This document shows, one piece after another, positions 1 through 9,100 of a stretch of 13,184 bases of DNA. Both the position numbers and the translations under genes were made by a program. Source of the DNA: Candidatus Omnitrophica bacterium 4484_49 (GTDB taxonomy: Bacteria > Omnitrophota > Gorgyraeia > Kaelpiales > Kaelpiaceae); assembly GCA_002085265.1 (NCBI GenBank), contig NATI01000022.1, forward strand, positions 1-13,184, written 5' to 3'. Within the stretch, counting starts at the first letter, position 1. Every line of letters begins with the position of its first letter. The notes under the pieces are model-generated. The model was not told the DNA's origin. It was given only the letters and a program-made list of their open reading frames with translations, and searched no databases.

Positions 1-1250
1 TCGGCTTTGGTTTTGGGTTCAATTGCTAAAGAGATAACCGGCTCCGGGAATTGCATACTTTCCAGTAAAACAGGGTGGTCTTCGTCGGTAATTGTTTCTC
101 CAGTAACTGTATTTCTCAAACCCACTACAGCGACTATATCCCCGGCATAAACCTCATCCCGGGGTTCCTTCTTATCAGCATGCATTTGCAGAAGTCTGTT
201 TACCCTTTCTTTTACACCTTTATTTACATTGTATACATAGCTTCCACTTTTTATGCTTCCGGAATAAATCCTTATATAATTTAATTTTCCCACATAAGGA
301 TCAGTCGTAATTTTGAAACATAAACCAGCCAGAGGTTCTTCATCTGCAGGGTTTCTGTATTCATCTTTTCCCGTTTCGGGATTTACACCTTTTATGGGAG
401 GAACATCCACAGGAGAAGGCAGAAAGTCACAGATTGCATCTATCAGAGGTTGAACTCCTCTATTTTTGAGAGAGGAACCACATAATACTGGGACCAGTTT
501 ATATTCCACCGTAGACTTCCGGATTATTTCTTTCAGTTTTTGCTCATCTACAGTTTCACCGCATAGATAACAGTGTAAAATCTGGTCATCAAATTCTGCC
601 AGTTTTTCCAGCATCTTCTCTCTGTACTCCTGGGCAGTGGATAAGAGATCACGAGGTATTTCTTGATATTCGTATTCCGTACCCAGGTTATCTAAGTAGG
701 CAATCATTTTCATCTTAATAAGGTCTATGATACCGCAAAAGTTTGATTCAGTTCCCACTGGAAGTTGAATAACCAGAGGATTAGTTCCCAGTCTTTCTTT
801 CATCTCTTTCACACAGCCATAAAAATCAGCTCCTACTCTATCCATCTTATTTATATAAGCAATTCTGGGAACTCGATATCTGTCTGCCTGGCGCCATACA
901 GTTTCAGATTGAGCTTCTACTCCCTCTACTGCACAGAAGATCACTACTGCACCATCTAATACCTTCAGTGACCTTTCCACTTCCGCTGTAAAATCAACAT
1001 GTCCAGGAGTATCTATGATATTTATCCTGATATCTTTCCAGAAACAGGTGGTGCAGGCTGCTGTGATGGTTATCCCCCGTTCCTTTTCTTGTTGCATCCA
1101 ATCCATTACTGCAGTTCCTTCATCTACTTCACCCATACGATAAACTCTTCCAGTGTAAAATAAAATCCTCTCAGTTGTAGTGGTTTTACCAGCATCAATG
1201 TGAGCTATTATTCCAATATTCCTGATTTTTTCTATCGCTATCTGTCTCAT
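1..1250 (-). CDS. fusA: Elongation factor G, N-terminal 416 residues (runs off the left edge)
   Basis: EF-G is the GTPase that drives ribosomal translocation and, with RRF, ribosome recycling. The visible part covers the G domain and domain II. G1 is AHIDAGKT (residues 16-23), G2 lies in RGITIT (58-63), G3 is DTPGH (80-84), G4 is NKMD (134-137) and G5 is CGSSLKN (257-263). Domain II follows from about residue 300 and ends in the conserved FPEPVISLAIEPKTKA. The start at 1250 gives MRQIAIEKIRNIGI, which matches the usual EF-G N-terminus. Its SD is poor: AAGGA lies only 2 bases before the ATG. A second in-frame ATG at 1292 would add 14 residues (MANGETNYLLTIRN) that do not look like EF-G, and it has no SD either. 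The gene lies 65 bases after rpsG, the largest gap in the window, and that gap holds a heptamer repeat. Domains III-V are outside the window. Confidence 0.98.
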   Translation of the reverse strand, partial: MRQIAIEKIRNIGIIAHIDAGKTTTTERILFYTGRVYRMGEVDEGTAVMDWMQQEKERGITITAACTTCFWKDIRINIIDTPGHVDFTAEVERSLKVLDGAVVIFCAVEGVEAQSETVWRQADRYRVPRIAYINKMDRVGADFYGCVKEMKERLGTNPLVIQLPVGTESNFCGIIDLIKMKMIAYLDNLGTEYEYQEIPRDLLSTAQEYREKMLEKLAEFDDQILHCYLCGETVDEQKLKEIIRKSTVEYKLVPVLCGSSLKNRGVQPLIDAICDFLPSPVDVPPIKGVNPETGKDEYRNPADEEPLAGLCFKITTDPYVGKLNYIRIYSGSIKSGSYVYNVNKGVKERVNRLLQMHADKKEPRDEVYAGDIVAVVGLRNTVTGETITDEDHPVLLESMQFPEPVISLAIEPKTKA

Positions 1251-1281
1251 GTTCCTTATCGTTAATAGATAATTAGTTTCC

Positions 1282-1309
1282 CCATTAGCCATTTGCCATT
1301 AACCATTTG
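1282..1309. repeat. Four tandem heptamers in the rpsG-fusA gap
   Basis: On the plus strand the units are CCATTAG, CCATTTG, CCATTAA and CCATTTG, sharing the core CCATT. They can equally be read as two 14-base units differing at one base. A degenerate fifth unit (CTAATTT) follows at 1310-1316 and runs into the rpsG stop. On the transcribed strand the units read YWAATGG, so the repeat contains several ATG triplets just upstream of fusA. No strong hairpin is visible. The function is unknown. It resembles the intergenic heptamer short tandem repeats known from filamentous cyanobacteria in layout, not in proven relationship. Confidence 0.8.
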
Positions 1310-1315
1310 CTAATT

Positions 1316-1795
1316 TCACCACCTGTAATGAGCAAATGCCCTGTTGGCTTCTGCCATTTTATGGGTATCTATTTTTTTCTTTACCGCTGCTCCTTCTCCC
1401 TTATAGGCATCCAGCAATTCTTGAGCCAGACGTTCCGACATTGGTCTACCCTTTTTCCCTCGAGCTGATTCTCTAATCCACCGTAAGGCAAGAGACAAAG
1501 CTCTATCAGGAGGGACTTCTACTGGAACCTGAAATGTCGCTCCTCCAACTCGTCGGGGTCTAACTTCTACTGCTGGCTTAACATTATCTATGGCCTTCTT
1601 TACTACCTCTAAAACTTCTTGGGGTGTCTGTTTATTTAATTTCCTCATTATAATTTCAAACGCATCATAAACTATATTTTCTGCAACTGATTTTTTCCCA
1701 TCCCACATAATCATATTAATCATTTTCTGCACTAAATAACTGTGATATAAGGGATCAGGACTGATTTTCCTTTTCTCTGCTCTTCTCCTTCTCAT
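1316..1795 (-). CDS. rpsG: 30S ribosomal protein S7
   Basis: S7 is a primary 16S rRNA-binding protein that nucleates assembly of the 30S head and lines the E site. The 159-residue product is close to the usual 155-160. It begins MRRRRAEKRKISPDP, has the conserved VEVRPRRVGGATFQVPVEV stretch in the middle, and ends in FAHYRW. The start at 1795 is supported by a GGAGGT SD 9 bases upstream. The stop is TGA. The gene lies 25 bases after rpsL. In E. coli S7 represses its own synthesis by binding the rpsL-rpsG intercistronic mRNA; here that gap is much shorter and holds only a small hairpin, so the same mechanism is not assured. Confidence 0.99.
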   Translation of the reverse strand: MRRRRAEKRKISPDPLYHSYLVQKMINMIMWDGKKSVAENIVYDAFEIIMRKLNKQTPQEVLEVVKKAIDNVKPAVEVRPRRVGGATFQVPVEVPPDRALSLALRWIRESARGKKGRPMSERLAQELLDAYKGEGAAVKKKIDTHKMAEANRAFAHYRW

Positions 1796-1798
1796 TTC

Positions 1799-1818
1799 AA
1801 ATAGACCTCCATCTATTT
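1799..1818 (-). promoter_or_regulatory. Inverted repeat presenting the rpsG Shine-Dalgarno in a hairpin loop
   Basis: On the minus strand AAATAGA (1818-1812) and TCTATTT (1805-1799) are perfect 7-base inverted repeats around the loop TGGAGG, which contains the rpsG SD. The element fills most of the 25-base rpsL-rpsG gap. The stem has only one G-C pair, so it would be weak on its own. It could expose the SD in the loop or be stabilised by a protein such as S7. The repeat is seen directly; the regulatory role is inference. Confidence 0.4.
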
Positions 1819-1820
1819 AT

Positions 1821-2195
1821 TTACTTTTTGGGCCTCTTGGTACCATATTTAGAGCGTGATTTTCTTCTGTTTTCCACTCCAGCAGCGTCCAGGGTTCCTC
1901 TTACAATGTGGTAACGAACTCCAGGCAGATCCTTGACTCTTCCACCTCTAACCAACACAATGGAATGTTCCTGAAGATTGTGGCCTTCTCCCGGTATGTA
2001 TGCAGTTACCTCTATTCCTGTTGTCAAACGAACCCTAGATACCTTTCTCAATGCTGAATTGGGTTTTTTGGGAGTCATAGTTCTTACCTGGACACATACT
2101 CCCCTTCTTTGAGGGCAACTCTTCAGAGCGGGAGATTTACTTTTCTTTTTCTTACTTTTCCGTCCCAGTCTTATTAACTGCTGAATTGTGGGCAT
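1821..2195 (-). CDS. rpsL: 30S ribosomal protein S12
   Basis: S12 lies at the decoding centre of the 30S subunit and controls tRNA-selection accuracy. The product is 124 residues, the same length as E. coli S12. It carries TPKKPNSALRK (41-51), IPGEGHNLQEHS (67-78) and GGRVKDLPGVRYHIVRG (84-100). Residues matching the classic streptomycin-resistance positions are wild type (K43, K88, P91), so no ribosomal streptomycin resistance is predicted. D89, which RimO methylthiolates in E. coli, is also present. The reading frame is open further upstream, to 2294, but MPTIQQLIRLGR at 2195 is the family start and has a strong SD. The gene starts one base after the rpoC stop codon, so its translation is probably coupled to rpoC. 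Confidence 0.99.
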   Translation of the reverse strand: MPTIQQLIRLGRKSKKKKSKSPALKSCPQRRGVCVQVRTMTPKKPNSALRKVSRVRLTTGIEVTAYIPGEGHNLQEHSIVLVRGGRVKDLPGVRYHIVRGTLDAAGVENRRKSRSKYGTKRPKK

Positions 2196-2196
2196 A

Positions 2197-5100
2197 TTAT
2201 CCCTCCTTCTCCTCACTGTCTTCCTGAAGTTTGACCACTTCAATCTCACGGTGAGTGGAAAATCCTGTCCCTGCGGGTATGAGGTGTCCGACAATTACAT
2301 TCTCCTTGAGGCCTTTTAATCTATCTATCTTTCCAGCACAGGCGGCTTCTGTTAACACTCTGGTTGTTTCCTGGAAACTCGCTGCTGAAATCCAGCTCTC
2401 GGTAGTTAAGGAGGCTTTACTTATTCCCTGGAGAATCAAACTACCAATTGCTGGTTTACCTCCTTTTTTTATTACCCGTTCATTTTCTTCCCGGAACACA
2501 AATTTATCCACCTCTTCACCATATAGAAAATTAGTATCTCCGGGCTCTTCAATTCTTACCTTTCTGAGCATCTGTCTGATGATGATTTCTATATGCTTAT
2601 CGTTTATCTTTACTCCCTGTAATCTATAAACTTCCTGGATTTCATTTATCAAATATTCCTGCAATCTTTTTTCACCACAAACATTCAATATATCCTGTAA
2701 GACCAATGGCCCATCAGTTAATGGAGTCCCTGCTTCTACATGATCACCACGGTAGACATTAAGATGTTTTCCATGAGGTATTGTGTATTCTTTTACCATG
2801 CCGGTTTCACTGCGGACGATTATCTTTCGCTGTCCTTTCTTAAAGGGCCCGAATTCCACCACACCATCTATTTCAGAAATAATGGCGGGATTTTTAGGTT
2901 TTCTGGCTTCAAATAATTCTGCGACTCGTGGAAGACCACCGGTTATGTCTCTGGTTTTCACTAACTTTCGTGCGGTCTTGGCTAAAACATCACCCGCGGT
3001 TACCTTTTGGCCATCTTTGGCAAGAAGGATTGCTCCTGGAGGTAAAGGATAGAACCCTAAAACTTCAGTCTCTTCTTCATTAAGAATGAGTATCTGAGGG
3101 TGATATTCACCCTTGTATTCTATAACTACAAGTCTTGTATGGCCACTTACTTCATCATATTCTTCTTTTACAGTATGTTCCAGGTCTATATCTTCATATC
3201 TTACCTTTCCACTGACTTCGGTTAAAATCGGAGATGTATAAGGATCCCACTCTGCAAATATCTCTCCTTTCTTTATATAGTCACCATCTTTGAATTTTAC
3301 AAATGCCCCTTGAGGTAAAGCAAATCTTTCCAGTTCTCTTCCAGTTTCATCATTAATGCTTATCTGACCATTTCTATTTAAGACCACATACCCCTTTTCC
3401 TTTTCAGCAGTTCTAAGGTTGTGGTATTTTATATATCCCTCATATCTTGCCTGGACATATGATTGTTCAATTATTCTGGTTGCAGTACCTCCTATATGGA
3501 AAGTTCTCATTGTAAGCTGGGTTCCAGGTTCACCAATGGACTGGGCAGCGATTATCCCTACGGCTTCTCCTAATTCCACAAGTTTTCCAGTAGCCAGGTT
3601 TCTCCCATAACATTTTCTGCATACGCCATCTTTAGTTTCACAGGTCAGGACACTGCGGATTTTTATCTTCTCAATTCCCAGTTCTTCGATTTTTCTGGCT
3701 TTGTCCTCATTTATCTCTTCGCCCGCTTTCACCACCACTTCGTCAGTTACGATGTCTACGATATTATCACAGGCAATACGGCCGACGATTCTCTCTCTCA
3801 GAGGAACTACCACTTCATCTGCTTCTATTATGGCTGAGACGAATATCCCATTAACTGTACCGCAATCTTCTTCAGTAACCATTACGTCCTGAGCAACATC
3901 TACAAGCCTTCTGGTCAAATATCCAGCATCAGCGGTTTTAAGAGCGGTATCTGCCAGTCCTTTTCTGGCTCCATGGGTGGAAATGAAGTATTCCAGAACA
4001 GTAAGTCCTTCTCTAAAACTTGAGGTGATGGGGTGTTCGATAATTTCTCCAGATGGTTTAGCCATCAATCCTCGAATTCCACATAGCTGTCTTATCTGCT
4101 GTCGAGAACCACGGGCTCCAGAATCAGCCATCATAAATGTAGGGTTAAATTTATCCATCTCTTCAAAGGTTTCATCTTCTATAGCATCAGTGGCGTGAGT
4201 CCATATATCTATAACTTTGTTATATCTCTCGCCATCAGTTATAAAACCTTTCTTGTACTCATTTTCCACTCTCTGGACTTCCTGTCGGGCTTTTTTAAGA
4301 ATCTCTTCTTTTTTAGAAGGTATTTTTAAATCATCAACACCCATAGATATTCCGGCGATGGTAGCATACTCAAATCCTAAGTTCTTCATTCTGTCCAGGA
4401 GTTTTACGGTTTCATCATGTCCAAATATCCGATATACTTCCTTTATCACTTCTGATATCTTTCCTTTATCCATTACTGCATTTACAAATGGTAATCCCTG
4501 GGGCAAGATACTGTTAAAAATACATCTTCCAACGGTAGTATCTATGGTTTTATCTCCCACCCTTAATTTTATCCTGGCATGTAATGTTACTTCCCGGTCA
4601 GCATAAGCGTAGAGCACCTCATCTATATCAGCGAACATTTTTCCTTCTCCTGGCTGGTTCTCTCTTTCTTTAGTGATGTAGTACAATCCCAGAACTATAT
4701 CCTGTGTAGGGGACACTAAGGGTCCACCGTGGGCTGGTGAAAAGATATTATTGGAAGAGAGCATTAACAATCGGGATTCCATTTGCGCTTCTAACGAAAG
4801 AGGCACATGGACAGCCATCTGGTCGCCATCAAAATCAGCGTTAAAAGGTGGACACACCAGAGGATGAATCTGAATTGCTTTACCTTCTATCAATTTGGGT
4901 TGAAATGCCTGGATACTCAGACGATGTAGTGTAGGAGCACGGTTTAATAATACTGGATGGTCTTTTATAACATCCTCCAGTATATCCCAAACCTCCTCAG
5001 TTGCTTTTTCTACCAGTTTGCGAGCACTCTTTATAGTATGGACATGTCCTCTTTCTCTAAGTTTTCTCAATATAAATGGCTCAAATAATTCCAGTGCCAT

Positions 5101-6186
5101 TATTTTCGGAAGACCACATTCATAAAGTTTGAGCTCTGGGCCTACAACTATTACACTTCTTCCGGAATAATCCACTCTTTTACCCAGCAAGTTCTGACGG
5201 AATCTACCTTGTTTTCCTTTAAGCATATCTGCTAAAGATTTCAGCGGTCTGTTGCCATGCCCCATCACCGGTCTTCCGTGTCTTCCATTTTCGAATAAGG
5301 CATCTACTGCTTCCTGAAGCATTCTTTTCTCGTTCCTAAGTATGATTTCTGGTGCTTTAAGCTCGATAAGTTTTTTCAATCGGTTGTTTCTATTTATTAC
5401 TCTTCGATAGAGATCATTCAAATCGCTGGTGGCGAACCTTCCACCTTCCAGAGGGACAAGTGGACGGAGATCAGGTGGAATCACAGGTAGAACATCCAGT
5501 ACCATCCACTCCGGTTTATTCCCCGAACGGCGGAATTCTTCAACGATATTCAATCTTTTTATCATCTTTTTGGGTATTCTCTCTATAGGCATCTGTTTAA
5601 TGTTGCTTTTAAGTTCCTTAGCCATTTTATTCAAGTCCAGTTCCCTGAGGAGTTCTCTTATGGCTTCTGCTCCCATCTTGGCTTTGAATTTATTTCCATA
5701 TTTTGCCCGCATCTCCTGATATTTTGCTTCCGTAAGTAATTCCTTTTTCTTCAATGGTGTCTCACCGGGGTCGATTACTATAAACTCTTCATAGTATATA
5801 ACTCTCTCCAGTTCTCTGATTGTGAGATTGAGCAGGGTTCCTATCCGGGAAGGCAGGACTTTCCAGAACCAGACATGTACGACCGGAGCTGCGAGTTCAA
5901 TGTGGCCCATTCTTTCTCTTCTAACCCGGGAATGAGTAACTTCTACACCACAGCGGTCACAAACTATTCCTTTGTATTTAATTCTTTTGTATTTTCCGCA
6001 ATAACATTCGTAATCTCTGCTGGGTCCGAATATCCTTTCACAGAATAGGCCGTCTTTTTCAGGTTTGAAGGTTCGATAATTTATGGTCTCAGGTTTTTTG
6101 ACTTCCCCCCGAGACCAGCTTTTTATCACTTCCGGAGAGGCAATTCTTATAGTTATCTGGTCAAAACTGTCAATCGTGTTATGCAT
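2197..6186 (-). CDS. rpoC: DNA-directed RNA polymerase subunit beta'
   Basis: This is the largest RNA polymerase core subunit. It holds the catalytic magnesium through NADFDGDQM (residues 449-457; Asp451, 453 and 455). Zinc site 1 is C61, C63, C76 and C79. Zinc site 2 is C775, C849, C856 and C859, with the same spacing as E. coli. The bridge helix runs roughly 728-762. The trigger loop starts in GEAVGIIAAQSIGEPGTQL (873-891), is interrupted after HIGG (897-900) by an SI3-type insertion of about 175 residues, and resumes at DITGGLPRVAELFEAR (1080-1095). At 1329 residues it is shorter than E. coli (1407), partly because SI3 is smaller. The start MHNTIDSFDQI fits the family and overlaps the rpoB stop by 8 bases (ATGCATAA). 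An AGGAGAGGG SD lies inside the end of rpoB. The final codons (EEKEG) encode the SD of rpsL. Confidence 0.99.
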   Translation of the reverse strand: MHNTIDSFDQITIRIASPEVIKSWSRGEVKKPETINYRTFKPEKDGLFCERIFGPSRDYECYCGKYKRIKYKGIVCDRCGVEVTHSRVRRERMGHIELAAPVVHVWFWKVLPSRIGTLLNLTIRELERVIYYEEFIVIDPGETPLKKKELLTEAKYQEMRAKYGNKFKAKMGAEAIRELLRELDLNKMAKELKSNIKQMPIERIPKKMIKRLNIVEEFRRSGNKPEWMVLDVLPVIPPDLRPLVPLEGGRFATSDLNDLYRRVINRNNRLKKLIELKAPEIILRNEKRMLQEAVDALFENGRHGRPVMGHGNRPLKSLADMLKGKQGRFRQNLLGKRVDYSGRSVIVVGPELKLYECGLPKIMALELFEPFILRKLRERGHVHTIKSARKLVEKATEEVWDILEDVIKDHPVLLNRAPTLHRLSIQAFQPKLIEGKAIQIHPLVCPPFNADFDGDQMAVHVPLSLEAQMESRLLMLSSNNIFSPAHGGPLVSPTQDIVLGLYYITKERENQPGEGKMFADIDEVLYAYADREVTLHARIKLRVGDKTIDTTVGRCIFNSILPQGLPFVNAVMDKGKISEVIKEVYRIFGHDETVKLLDRMKNLGFEYATIAGISMGVDDLKIPSKKEEILKKARQEVQRVENEYKKGFITDGERYNKVIDIWTHATDAIEDETFEEMDKFNPTFMMADSGARGSRQQIRQLCGIRGLMAKPSGEIIEHPITSSFREGLTVLEYFISTHGARKGLADTALKTADAGYLTRRLVDVAQDVMVTEEDCGTVNGIFVSAIIEADEVVVPLRERIVGRIACDNIVDIVTDEVVVKAGEEINEDKARKIEELGIEKIKIRSVLTCETKDGVCRKCYGRNLATGKLVELGEAVGIIAAQSIGEPGTQLTMRTFHIGGTATRIIEQSYVQARYEGYIKYHNLRTAEKEKGYVVLNRNGQISINDETGRELERFALPQGAFVKFKDGDYIKKGEIFAEWDPYTSPILTEVSGKVRYEDIDLEHTVKEEYDEVSGHTRLVVIEYKGEYHPQILILNEEETEVLGFYPLPPGAILLAKDGQKVTAGDVLAKTARKLVKTRDITGGLPRVAELFEARKPKNPAIISEIDGVVEFGPFKKGQRKIIVRSETGMVKEYTIPHGKHLNVYRGDHVEAGTPLTDGPLVLQDILNVCGEKRLQEYLINEIQEVYRLQGVKINDKHIEIIIRQMLRKVRIEEPGDTNFLYGEEVDKFVFREENERVIKKGGKPAIGSLILQGISKASLTTESWISAASFQETTRVLTEAACAGKIDRLKGLKENVIVGHLIPAGTGFSTHREIEVVKLQEDSEEKEG
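2201..2208 (-). promoter_or_regulatory. rpsL Shine-Dalgarno encoded by the last codons of rpoC
   Basis: AAGGAGGG lies 5 bases before the rpsL ATG at 2195, within the rpoC codons for Lys-Glu-Gly before its TAA. This fixes the S12 start at 2195 rather than at any upstream in-frame codon. It also means terminating rpoC ribosomes are placed directly over the rpsL initiation site. Confidence 0.85.
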
Positions 6187-9100
6187 TTTTCACCCTCTCC
6201 TTTTTTTCTTTTTTTTCTTTCGTCACGGTTTTCTTTTCTTTGCCTTTTTCCAGTCTCACATCCAGACTCAATCCTTGAAGTTCTCTTAGAAGCACATTCA
6301 GCGACTCTGGTGTACCATGCTGGAATGTATTTTCTCCTTTGACAATGGACTCGTAAATTTTAGTTCTTCCCTGGACATCGTCACTTTTTACAGTAAGCAT
6401 CTCTTGTAAAGTATATGCAGCCCCATATGCTTCTAGGGCCCAGACTTCCATTTCTCCGAACCTCTGTCCACCGAATTGCGCTTTTCCTCCCAGAGGTTGC
6501 TGGGTGACCAGAGAATAGGGACCAATCGCGCGGGCATGAATTTTATCATCTACCATATGGATCAATTTCATCATATATATATACCCCACAGTGGCTTTTT
6601 GTTCGAAAGGTTCGCCAGTTCTGCCATCGTGAAGGGTAATCTTTCCATCTTCGGGAAGCCCTGCTTTGCGAAGTAGTTCCTTAATTTCCTCCTCAGTAAT
6701 TCCAGCGAAAACCGGGGTCGCAATTTTTATTCCCAACTTCTGAGCTGCCCATCCCAGATGGGTTTCTAAAATTTGTCCGATATTCATTCGTGAGGGCACT
6801 CCTAAGGGATTGAGGACTATATCTACTGGAGTCCCGTCTGGAAGATAAGGCATATCTTCTTCAGGCAATATCTTAGAAATAACTCCCTTATTTCCGTGTC
6901 TACCTGCCATTTTATCTCCCACTACTATTTTTCTCTTACTGGCTACATGGACGACAATTCTTTTCAACACGCCTGGTGGGAGAATGTCTCCTTTCTTGAT
7001 TTTTTCAATTTCAGTTTCCATCTCATATAGAAGTTCTTCCACTTGGTCATCATAAAATTTAAGGACTTTTGCTATCTCCTCTTCCCTTTCTTCATTATCC
7101 AGGATTTTGACCACATCGAGGTCACACCTTTCGAGGTTTTTTATATGACGTTCAGTGATAGTTTGATTTTCTGGAATTATTATCCTTCCGGTATCCATAT
7201 CCTGAAGAGGACTGGCTAATTTTTCACCCAAGAGCAATTTCCCTACTTTTTGGAGTTTTTCTTTCTGAAGTTGTTTGACTTTTAATTCGTACTCCTTCTT
7301 CAATGATTTTATCTCTCGTAATTCTCGGGATTTTTCCTCTTTGGATAAAGTAGTTCCTTCCTTTCTGGTAAACACCTGAACATCTATCACCACTCCATAC
7401 ACTCCTGGAGGGACTTTTAAAGATGTATCTCTGACGTCCCCAGCCTTTTCTCCAAATATTGCTCGGAGTAATTTCTCTTCAGGTGTAAGTTCACTTTCTG
7501 TTTTTGGAGAGATCTTTCCCACCAAGATATCTCCAGGTTTCACCTCAGCTCCGATACGGACAATACCGTTTTCATCCAGATTCCTTAAAATTTCTTCACT
7601 CACATTGGGGATATCTCTGGTTATCTCTTCGGGGCCCAGTTTTGTCTCTCTGGCTTCTACTTCGAATTTTTCTATATGGACAGAGGTAAATACATCATCT
7701 TTTACAAGTCTTTCACTTATAAGTATTGCATCCTCAAAGTTATATCCTCTCCAGGACATAAATGCCACCAGCACATTTCTTCCCAGCGCCAGTTCGCCAT
7801 CCTTGGTGGCAGCACCGTCAGCGATGACGTCTCCAGCCTGGACTCTATCTCCTACTTTTACCACAGGCCTCTGATTCACACAGGTATCCGCATTTGTGCG
7901 GCCAAACTTTATGAGATTGTATTCCTTTCCCCCAATGATTATTTTATTGGAGTCCACGTATCTGACTACTCCATCTTTTTCAGCAACAACTACCGCTCCA
8001 GAATCACGGGCAGATTTTGCCTCCAACCCTGTTCCCACCAGAGGAGACTCGGTTTCCAGCAAGGGCACTGCCTGTCTTTGCATGTTTGCTCCCATCAAAG
8101 CACGATTAGCATCATCGTGTTCTAAGAATGGAATTAACCCCGCTGATACTCCCACTATTTGTTGAGGAGCAATATCTATGAACTCAATATCTTCGGGTTT
8201 TGCTTTTATCAAACTGTTTCTGTATCGGCAGAAGACCTCTTTGTCGAGAAACCTTCCGTCTTTATCCAGGCGAGCATTGGCCTGAGCAATTACGTAGTTA
8301 TCTTCCTGATCCGCTGTTAAGTAGACAATTTCTTTGGTAACTTTTCCATTTTTCACTTTTCTATAAGGAGTTTCCAGGAAACCAAATTCGTTAACACGAG
8401 CGTACATTGCCAGGGATGTAATAAGTCCGATATTAGGTCCTTCTGGTGTCTCAATAGGACATATTCTTCCATAATGGGAGTGGTGAACATCCCTGACTTC
8501 AAATCCTGCTCTTTCTCTGTCCAGCCCTCCAGGACCTAAAGCACTTAATCTTCTGCGATGGGTAAGTTCAGCCTGAGGATTGGTCTGATCCATAAACTGG
8601 GAAAGGCTCCCCCGACCGAAGAAATCCCGGATAAGGGCAGATATCAATTTTGAATTTATTAAGTGATGAGGCATAACAGAATCCATTTCGTATATAGCCA
8701 TTCTTTCTCTGGCTACTCTTTCCACTCTCAAAAGTCCAATACGGAATTGTTCCTGCAATAATTCTCCAATGGTTCTTACCCTTCTGTTTCCCAGATGGTC
8801 GATGTCGTCAGGTTCTCCTTCTCCTTCTCCTTTTCTCAATTTCAGGAGATACCTCACCACTTCTATTACAGTTTCTTTATCCAGAGTTCTTTTATCCAAG
8901 GGCACTTTCATACCCAGTTTTCTGTTGATGATAAATCTTCCCACCTGATGGAGGTCATAGCGTTTGGGGTCAAAGAATAATCTATGAAAATAACCTTCTG
9001 CATTTTCGATGGTTGCTGGGTTGCCCGGTTGCATTTTTCGGAAGATATCTATAAGTGCCTCTTCTTTACTGTGAGTGGGGTCTTTCTTGAGAGTATTTAT

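Noticed and set aside
2196..2294. 33-residue N-terminal extension of S12
   Set aside because: The frame is open upstream only because it overlaps the rpoC coding sequence. Family alignment and the SD at 2201-2208 fix the start at 2195.
6170..6245. rpoB-rpoC fusion by slippage at the A tracts, as in the fused genes of Helicobacter
   Set aside because: The rpoC frame has a TGA two codons before its ATG, so no slip at the tracts upstream can produce a fused protein.
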